From HK-STAS-PATE-34 sp031973435 (GTDB lineage: Bacteria > Patescibacteriota > Minisyncoccia > Phycocordibacterales > UBA9973), in assembly GCA_031973435.1 (NCBI GenBank), contig DALYDA010000006.1:1-37154 (forward strand): DNA of 37,154 bases, written 5' to 3'. Under the pieces are notes generated by a model. That model had not been told where the DNA came from and ran no database searches. It saw only the letters and a program-made list of their open reading frames with translations. Each line of letters opens with the position of its first letter. The stretch's first letter is position 1. Below, one piece after another: positions 30,258 to 34,827 of this stretch. Position numbers and translations under genes: made by a program.

Positions 30258-30824
30258 ATGGAAGTAATTGTAGAAAAAATTGTCATCTTCAGCTTTGAAG
30301 AAATATTTTCAATATTTGAACAGAAGGCTCGTTTTATAAAAGAGGAATTCCTTTTTAGGATTGAAAAGGATGCATCGTCTGAGGAGTTCACTCTTGTTGG
30401 AAGAATGAGAATTCCAAAAGATCATCTGTACGCCACAGTTAAAACACAGCTAGAAATGAACAACCCAGGGGAGCAAGCTGAAGAATATGTCATCACTACT
30501 GAATCCAGAGGATTTGTTTGTAGAAAAGTTACAAACGGAGTAACAAAGGAGAAGATAAGTCAGTCCGATTTAATTCTGGATACAAAAATCTTTAAACTTC
30601 TATCAGATGATGGAATTTTCGGAAAAGATTATTTTTCATTAAGATTAAGGAATAAGTTACTTGAATTTTACAATTATCCTGGCGAATTATCAACCTTAAG
30701 AGATTTTGTAAATCAAGAAAAACCACCCGTACTCTTTGGGAAAAAATCTTGGAATGAACTCGCGTCAGCCCTCACAGCAAAAGGTATCCCGGTTGAAAAT
30801 TTACCTGCCTATAATTGGTTTTAG
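30258..30824 (+). CDS. Protein with unknown N-terminal domain and RNA polymerase alpha-CTD-like domain (copy 2)
   Basis: 188 residues, paralogous to the preceding gene over its full length. FSFEEIFSIFEQK and FTLVGRMRIPKDHLYATVKTQLE match the N-terminal domain of copy 1. DYFSLRLRNKLLEFY (124-138), STLRDFV and LFGKKSWNELASALTAKGI (159-177) match the alpha-CTD-like half, ending in LPAYNWF. The two proteins have diverged strongly (I judge about a third identical by eye), while their promoters stayed nearly the same. This suggests old duplication with shared regulation. Function unknown; a promoter-binding accessory factor is the simplest guess. It converges on rnc with a bidirectional terminator between. 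Confidence 0.75.
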   Translation: MEVIVEKIVIFSFEEIFSIFEQKARFIKEEFLFRIEKDASSEEFTLVGRMRIPKDHLYATVKTQLEMNNPGEQAEEYVITTESRGFVCRKVTNGVTKEKISQSDLILDTKIFKLLSDDGIFGKDYFSLRLRNKLLEFYNYPGELSTLRDFVNQEKPPVLFGKKSWNELASALTAKGIPVENLPAYNWF

Positions 30825-30828
30825 GATC

Positions 30829-30862
30829 ACAAATGCCCCGCTTTCGCGAGGCATTTTTATTT
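30829..30862. terminator. Bidirectional terminator between alpha-CTD-like gene 2 and rnc
   Basis: AAATGCC-C-CGC and GCG-A-GGCATTT (30831-30856) form a 10-bp stem with one mismatch and a TTTC loop, then a T-run. Confidence 0.9.
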
Positions 30863-30876
30863 TCTATTTTTTATAT

Positions 30877-31572
30877 CTAGTCTATCCAACCTCTAACTTC
30901 CATTGCCTTCTGCGCTGCAGATTGCTCCCCTTCTTGCTTGGACTTCCCTTTTCCTTCAGCTGCAAGTTCGTTTCCGAAATATATCCCGATGGTAAAGTGT
31001 TTGTCGTGATCGGGTCCTGACTCACTTATAACTTTGTATGCAGGAGTAACTCCCAAGACTTCTTGTGCTTTTTCTTGAACATAACTCTTTGGATCTTTCC
31101 ATAGTTTGTTCTTCACAACATTGTCTATGTGTATGAGGATTGTCTTTGCGACGAACTTTTCTGCTTCATCGTATCCTTGGTCTATGTATATCGCCCCAAG
31201 TACAGCCTCAAAAGTATTTGCGAGAATATAGTTTCTAGCTTTCCCTGTGTCTTTCGCTTCTCCTTTGGAAAGTAGTAAATATTCATTCATGCCGAAATCT
31301 CTCGCAATATCAGATATGATGTTTGCGTTTACAAGTGCTGCTCGGTATGAAGTCAGTACACCTTCGTCTTCGTTTGGATACTTTTTGTAGAGATAGTCTG
31401 TAACTGCGAGCTCGAGAACTGCGTCTCCTAAAAACTCGAGTCTCTCGTTGTGCTCCATTCCGATATTTGGATTTTCATTCAGGTATGACCGGTGAACAAA
31501 AGCCTGCATTAGTAATCTTTTGTCTTTAAAATTCAATCCTATTTTTTCTTCAAAATTTGCGAATTCTGCCAT
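30877..31572 (-). CDS. rnc: Ribonuclease III
   Basis: 231 residues from the ATG at 31572 (MAEFANFEEKIGL). An in-frame TTG six codons upstream is less likely. The RNase III signature HNERLEFLGDAVLEL (catalytic Glu46 and Asp50) and the second metal site in LANTFEAVLGAIYID (Glu122) are intact. A double-stranded RNA-binding domain follows (about 158-228, KSYVQEKAQEVLGVTPAYKV to GEQSAAQKAMEV). It processes rRNA precursors and cleaves structured mRNA. It lies last in the order rpmF, nusB-nudix, rnc on the minus strand, which joins ribosome and rRNA-maturation functions. Confidence 0.96.
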   Translation of the reverse strand: MAEFANFEEKIGLNFKDKRLLMQAFVHRSYLNENPNIGMEHNERLEFLGDAVLELAVTDYLYKKYPNEDEGVLTSYRAALVNANIISDIARDFGMNEYLLLSKGEAKDTGKARNYILANTFEAVLGAIYIDQGYDEAEKFVAKTILIHIDNVVKNKLWKDPKSYVQEKAQEVLGVTPAYKVISESGPDHDKHFTIGIYFGNELAAEGKGKSKQEGEQSAAQKAMEVRGWID

Positions 31573-31598
31573 AAATATAATTAGACTCAACCTACCTA

Positions 31599-31610
31599 CC
31601 GGCAGGCAGG
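31599..31610 (-). repeat. Intergenic CCTGCCTGCCGG motif (inverted copy)
   Basis: On the minus strand it reads the same 12-mer as 21332-21343; the flanking bases form a longer partial dyad (CCTACCTACCGG to the left). Confidence 0.5.
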
Positions 31611-31663
31611 GGCTCTAGGAATAAATAACTAGTAAAACTAATCTCAAGTTCCTAAAACCTCTT

Positions 31664-32563
31664 TTATTGTTTGCTTATAATCTCTATAGATTTTGCGAGA
31701 AGTCCTGCGACATCGTCATATACTCGCAAATCTACTAGTTCCTCTGGGAGGAACCATTTTGCATTGTCTAGTCCACCTGTGGACTCTAGTGTAAGGGGCC
31801 CGTAGTCTGCTTCCCCTAGGAAGTACACCACGTGCTTGAGTACCTTACCACGTTCAGGATGAGATGCAACATATTCGTTTTCTCCCAACTTTTCCTTTAC
31901 TCTTAGGTCTATTCCTATCTCTTCTTTTATTTCTCGGATAACTGCCTCCTCATCTGTCTCACCTTCCTCTACTGATCCTTTGGAAAGAGTCCAATATCCG
32001 AACACATCGTGCACCATCGCAAAATAAATTTTGTTCTCAAGTCGAGCATACACGACACCTCCTGCTTTTCTGTCTACTGGTATCTTTGTTATGTCGAAAG
32101 GTTCATCACTTTTCTTTTTCTTTCCCATTTCATCTTTTCCAGGTTCACCGATCTCTTTGTACACAGCACCTAGTACTCCGTTTATAAAACGACTAGAGCT
32201 ATCTGCTCCGAAAGTTTTTGCGAGTTCTATTGCTTCGTTAATAGCAACCTTTGGTGGCACTTGTTCACGGTCACCGAAGAGAAGCTCTGCGAGCCCTAGA
32301 CGCAAGATATTACGGTCAACTGCGTTGATCTTCTCGAGTGGCCACTCTGGTGCCGCTTTTTGGATTATTTCATCTATTACAGTTCTCTTTCTAAAGACAA
32401 GCTCAAGTAGCCCTTCCATGAAGGGCGTGTCATCTAGTCCAGGGCCAAACTCTTCTATGTTTCTTGCAAGAGCATTTTTCAATGCTTCTTCGTCAATCGA
32501 ATTGAAATCCCACTCAAAGAGTGTTTGAAGGACAATCGAACGAGATAGATGTCTGTGTGCCAT
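31664..32563 (-). CDS. nusB: NusB antitermination factor fused to a Nudix hydrolase domain
   Basis: 299 residues. Residues 1-137 are NusB: SRSIVLQTLFEWDF, INAVDRNILRLGLAELLF and PPKVAINEAIELAKTFGADSSSRFINGVLGAV. A charged linker (about 138-164, GKDEMGKKKKSDEP) joins a Nudix domain (about 165-299) with a complete Nudix box starting at Gly196 and ending REIKEEIGI (210-218). NusB binds boxA RNA with S10 for rRNA antitermination. The Nudix half would hydrolyse a nucleoside diphosphate derivative (perhaps an oxidised nucleotide, a dinucleoside polyphosphate or an RNA cap); the substrate is not predictable. No frameshift or internal start separates the halves. It lies between rpmF and rnc. Confidence 0.92.
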   Translation of the reverse strand: MAHRHLSRSIVLQTLFEWDFNSIDEEALKNALARNIEEFGPGLDDTPFMEGLLELVFRKRTVIDEIIQKAAPEWPLEKINAVDRNILRLGLAELLFGDREQVPPKVAINEAIELAKTFGADSSSRFINGVLGAVYKEIGEPGKDEMGKKKKSDEPFDITKIPVDRKAGGVVYARLENKIYFAMVHDVFGYWTLSKGSVEEGETDEEAVIREIKEEIGIDLRVKEKLGENEYVASHPERGKVLKHVVYFLGEADYGPLTLESTGGLDNAKWFLPEELVDLRVYDDVAGLLAKSIEIISKQ

Positions 32564-32602
32564 GTTTTAGATGTGAAAGATTAAGAACTAATAGTAACTA
32601 AA

Positions 32603-32809
32603 TTATTTGGTTTTCTTTGACTTCTTTTCTACCTTAGAAACGAGGTCAATAACCTTCTTGCCTTTGTAACGTCCAGTTTCTAGACAAACTCTGTGGCGTA
32701 GGTGTGGAACTCCAGATTCTTTATCAGTAACTATAGCCTGATTCTTTACCTTATGATGCGAACGGCGGTTTGCTGTATGCGCTCGCGTATGTCTCATTCG
32801 TACTACCAT
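32603..32809 (-). CDS. rpmF: Ribosomal protein L32, zinc-ligand-poor form
   Basis: 68 residues. MVVRMRHTRAHTANRRSHHK matches the N-terminal basic arm and HLRHRVCLETGRYKGKKVID the zinc-ribbon part of L32. Only one cysteine (Cys42) remains of the four that bind zinc in the C+ form, so this is a C- type protein that should fold without zinc. The lysine-rich tail (VEKKSKKTK) is unremarkable. Its promoter ends 9 bp before the ATG, which predicts a leaderless mRNA. It heads the rpmF, nusB-nudix, rnc series; nusB starts about 40 bp after its stop. Confidence 0.92.
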   Translation of the reverse strand: MVVRMRHTRAHTANRRSHHKVKNQAIVTDKESGVPHLRHRVCLETGRYKGKKVIDLVSKVEKKSKKTK

Positions 32810-32818
32810 ATACCCGAT

Positions 32819-32847
32819 ACTCTACCAGAAAAACAATATTTGGGCAA
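32819..32847 (-). promoter_or_regulatory. Promoter of rpmF
   Basis: Minus strand: TTGCCC (32842-32847), 17-bp spacer ending TGG, TAGAGT (32819-32824). ATG 9 bp downstream. Confidence 0.65.
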
Positions 32848-32849
32848 GT

Positions 32850-32884
32850 AAAAAGACCCGAATGGATAAACCAAGCGGGCCTTT
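32850..32884 (-). terminator. Terminator of the 32897-33529 gene
   Basis: AAAGGCCCG/CGGGTCTTT on the minus strand (32852-32884), one G-U pair, 15-nt loop, then T-rich. Confidence 0.75.
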
Positions 32885-32896
32885 GAGAAAATCATG

Positions 32897-33529
32897 TCAT
32901 TTTTTAAGCTTCTCTTTTTCTAACTCTTGTCGCATGTAATAACATGCAGTTCTTATTCCTACATCTTGTGATGAAGAATAAGTAGAAAGAATGTCAGCTA
33001 TCGCATTTATGCACGCTTGCTTGTGGTACCAATGAATCAATCTGTGCGTCTCATCGGCCTCCATCCAGTAAGCCGGAGAATTTTCCCCATGGTCTGAATC
33101 ACTAACAGACCTTAAAGATCCAGTTCTTTTATAATGTAACCAAAAAATTTTCCAATGATTACAATTATCATCCCTATCTTCATTAATCTTAAAAGGGAAA
33201 AATTTACTGTAAACGATTTTTGAAAAACTTAGTACTGGACGAAAACCCGCCTCTTCTCCGGATTCCCTGTAGCAGGTATCGACAGCTTTTTCATTTACAT
33301 CCTTTTGTGATATACCACCTGGGTACTTCACAAATTTTGCTCCTGATTCAGTCTTGTAGTCAAGAACCAGAAAATATAGCTTACTATTTTCGAACATGAA
33401 ATATATGCTTCCCGCAAATATATCCATCCTTTCAGTTATACTGAAAACGATTTTGCCACGTTCATCTACTACCCAAGAGGATAGTTCCCACAACTCTCTT
33501 GTGGTTAAATAACTTTTATAATTTTTCAA
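32897..33529 (-). CDS. Nudix-like hydrolase domain protein, 210 aa
   Basis: 210 residues starting at a TTG (33529); no in-frame ATG or GTG fits closer to the promoter, and an upstream ATG is followed at once by a stop. A Nudix-like motif is present: PGGISQKDVNEKAVDTCYRE followed by SGEEAGF. The catalytic REx-x-EE-x-G part is intact, but the spacing between the first glycine and glutamate is two residues longer than in the classical box. A strand-rich region precedes it (KLYFLVLDYKTESGAKFVKYPGG), and a helical C-terminal extension follows (HRLIHWYHKQACINAIADIL). Substrate unknown. Its promoter lies inside the 3' end of rnhB. Confidence 0.75.
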   Translation of the reverse strand: MKNYKSYLTTRELWELSSWVVDERGKIVFSITERMDIFAGSIYFMFENSKLYFLVLDYKTESGAKFVKYPGGISQKDVNEKAVDTCYRESGEEAGFRPVLSFSKIVYSKFFPFKINEDRDDNCNHWKIFWLHYKRTGSLRSVSDSDHGENSPAYWMEADETHRLIHWYHKQACINAIADILSTYSSSQDVGIRTACYYMRQELEKEKLKK

Positions 33530-33571
33530 TGCATTGAATTTAAATTCACCGCAATACTACGATCTGTGTAT

Positions 33572-33600
33572 ATTATATCACCTTTTCTTTGCCTCGTCAA
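33572..33600 (-). promoter_or_regulatory. Promoter of the Nudix-like gene, within rnhB
   Basis: Minus strand: TTGACG (33595-33600), 17-bp spacer ending TGA, TATAAT (33572-33577). The -35 and spacer are in the last codons of rnhB, and the TGA of the extended -10 is the rnhB stop codon. Confidence 0.75.
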
Positions 33601-34177
33601 GGTGAAGAAATGTCCTCCTGTGAGCAGGGCTTGGACCGTGTTTTTTGAGCATTTTGTAGTGCATTTTGGTTCCATAGCCTTTATGAATATCGAACCCGTA
33701 AGCAGGGTATTTGTGAGCCAGTTTAACCATTTTCTCGTCTCTTGTGACTTTGGCAACGATAGAAGCAAGTGAGATAACTGGGACCTTCTCATCCCCTTTT
33801 ATGATCGTTTCTTGAAAAAGAAAAGTCTTATCTAGTCGGAGTCCCCCATCCAAGAATATCTTGTCCTTCTTTCCAATTTTTAGTTTCTTAATTCCCTTTT
33901 CAATCCCAAATTTTATAGAATTGTGAATCCTATTTTTATCTATGTGTTTCTCTGAAACTAGCACAACCGCAAAGTCGGCAATACCGTCTTTTTTCATTTT
34001 CTTTATTTTTTCCATCCATTCTTCCCTCTTTTTCGTAGATAACTTTTTAGAATCACGAAGTCCACTTAGATCAAGTTTTTTTAGTTTATCTTCGGCAATC
34101 AAAAATACCCCGACCGCAACCGGTCCTGCAAGTGGCCCTCTACCTGCTTCATCTATTCCAACAATGTATCTTTTCAC
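33578..34177 (-). CDS. rnhB: Ribonuclease HII
   Basis: 199 residues with a GTG start at 34177. The N-terminal GIDEAGRGPLAGPV carries the catalytic Asp9-Glu10. Later family segments are LRDSKKLS, IFLDGG, PVISLASIVAKVTRDE (with the conserved alanine-serine-x-x-alanine-lysine) and YGFDIHKGYGT. The C-terminus SPAHRRTFLHLDEAKKR is typical. RNase HII removes ribonucleotides and RNA primers from DNA, acting with DnaE and DnaG encoded in this window. It stops with TGA, which supports the standard bacterial code. The extended -10 TGG-TATAAT ends 7 bp before the GTG, so translation may begin on a leaderless GTG message. Confidence 0.96.
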   Translation of the reverse strand: MKRYIVGIDEAGRGPLAGPVAVGVFLIAEDKLKKLDLSGLRDSKKLSTKKREEWMEKIKKMKKDGIADFAVVLVSEKHIDKNRIHNSIKFGIEKGIKKLKIGKKDKIFLDGGLRLDKTFLFQETIIKGDEKVPVISLASIVAKVTRDEKMVKLAHKYPAYGFDIHKGYGTKMHYKMLKKHGPSPAHRRTFLHLDEAKKR

Positions 34178-34184
34178 TTACATG

Positions 34185-34193
34185 ATTATACCA
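34185..34193 (-). promoter_or_regulatory. Extended -10 promoter of rnhB
   Basis: Minus strand: TGG-TATAAT (hexamer 34185-34190), 7 bp before the GTG. No -35 match at 16-18 bp. Confidence 0.65.
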
Positions 34194-34283
34194 AATGAAC
34201 AAAAAGAAAAAGCCGACTTATTGCCGACCCGAACTTCCTAATTGTTAGTTCTATTTATTTGCTTTAGATATTGATTGAACAGT

Positions 34284-34748
34284 CTATTTATCAGAATGTA
34301 AGAGTTCAGTATGAACTTCAATCACCCCTTTTTTAAAATAGTTGTTAACCTGAATCCACATATAATGAGTGATCTGACTATCCACTAGCTCGTATCCAAA
34401 TTCCTTACCTGTAATTTGATCATGTATAGGTAAAAAACTATCACCCACATTCATCAAAAAATTGAGTTTTGGATTGCTATTCATTGGAATTACAATTTCC
34501 ACTCTCGGAATCTGAAGTTTTGTGGAAAGAAGGATAATTTTTGCAGAATCAGTGTGAACATTTCTAATCACACACAAATCCAGTTTTGGTACTGCGTTTA
34601 TAAATAGATTAGGTGCATCTCTATTCCGCCACTCTTTTATAAAAAACTCCACGTCATCTCTATTTCTTTGCAAACGGTTCGAAAAAATTATGTGGTTTTT
34701 TTCTTCTTTTGGATCCAATTTGGAACCAGTGTCAATTTTGAATTCCAT
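34284..34748 (-). CDS. Hypothetical protein, 154 aa
   Basis: 154 residues, soluble, with alternating strand-like segments (LFINAVPKLDLCVIRNV, AKIILLSTKLQIPRVEIVIPM, YELVDSQITHYMWIQVNNYF) and no signal peptide or catalytic motif that I recognise. Tryptophan and aromatic residues cluster near the C-terminus. The promoter is of the orphan type (TTGACA-16-TAAAAT followed by AAAGAAAAATTT) and starts the gene divergently from dnaE. No clear terminator was found in 34195-34283; a direct repeat of GCCGAC there does not form a hairpin. Confidence 0.65.
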   Translation of the reverse strand: MEFKIDTGSKLDPKEEKNHIIFSNRLQRNRDDVEFFIKEWRNRDAPNLFINAVPKLDLCVIRNVHTDSAKIILLSTKLQIPRVEIVIPMNSNPKLNFLMNVGDSFLPIHDQITGKEFGYELVDSQITHYMWIQVNNYFKKGVIEVHTELLHSDK

Positions 34749-34765
34749 ATTCTAAATTTTTCTTT

Positions 34766-34793
34766 ATTTTACACAATAATCTTATTTTGTCAA
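34766..34793 (-). promoter_or_regulatory. Orphan-type promoter of the 34284-34748 gene
   Basis: Minus strand: TTGACA (34788-34793), 16-bp spacer, TAAAAT (34766-34771), then AAAGAAAAATTT. The -35 overlaps the dnaE -35 on the other strand. Confidence 0.75.
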
Positions 34794-34816
34794 ATACTTC
34801 TACTGCCTGTTATAAT
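34787..34816 (+). promoter_or_regulatory. Promoter of dnaE
   Basis: TTGTCA (34787-34792), 18-bp spacer ending TGT, TATAAT (34811-34816). The ATG at 34828 is 11 bp downstream. Confidence 0.8.
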
Positions 34817-34827
34817 CAACCCATCTT

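Noticed and set aside
33526..33792. Minus-strand frame overlapping the 3' end of rnhB
   Set aside because: Shadow of rnhB in another frame, without motif or independent start signal.
34200..34230. Terminator after the 34284-34748 gene
   Set aside because: The two GCCGAC copies are direct, not inverted, so they cannot form a hairpin.
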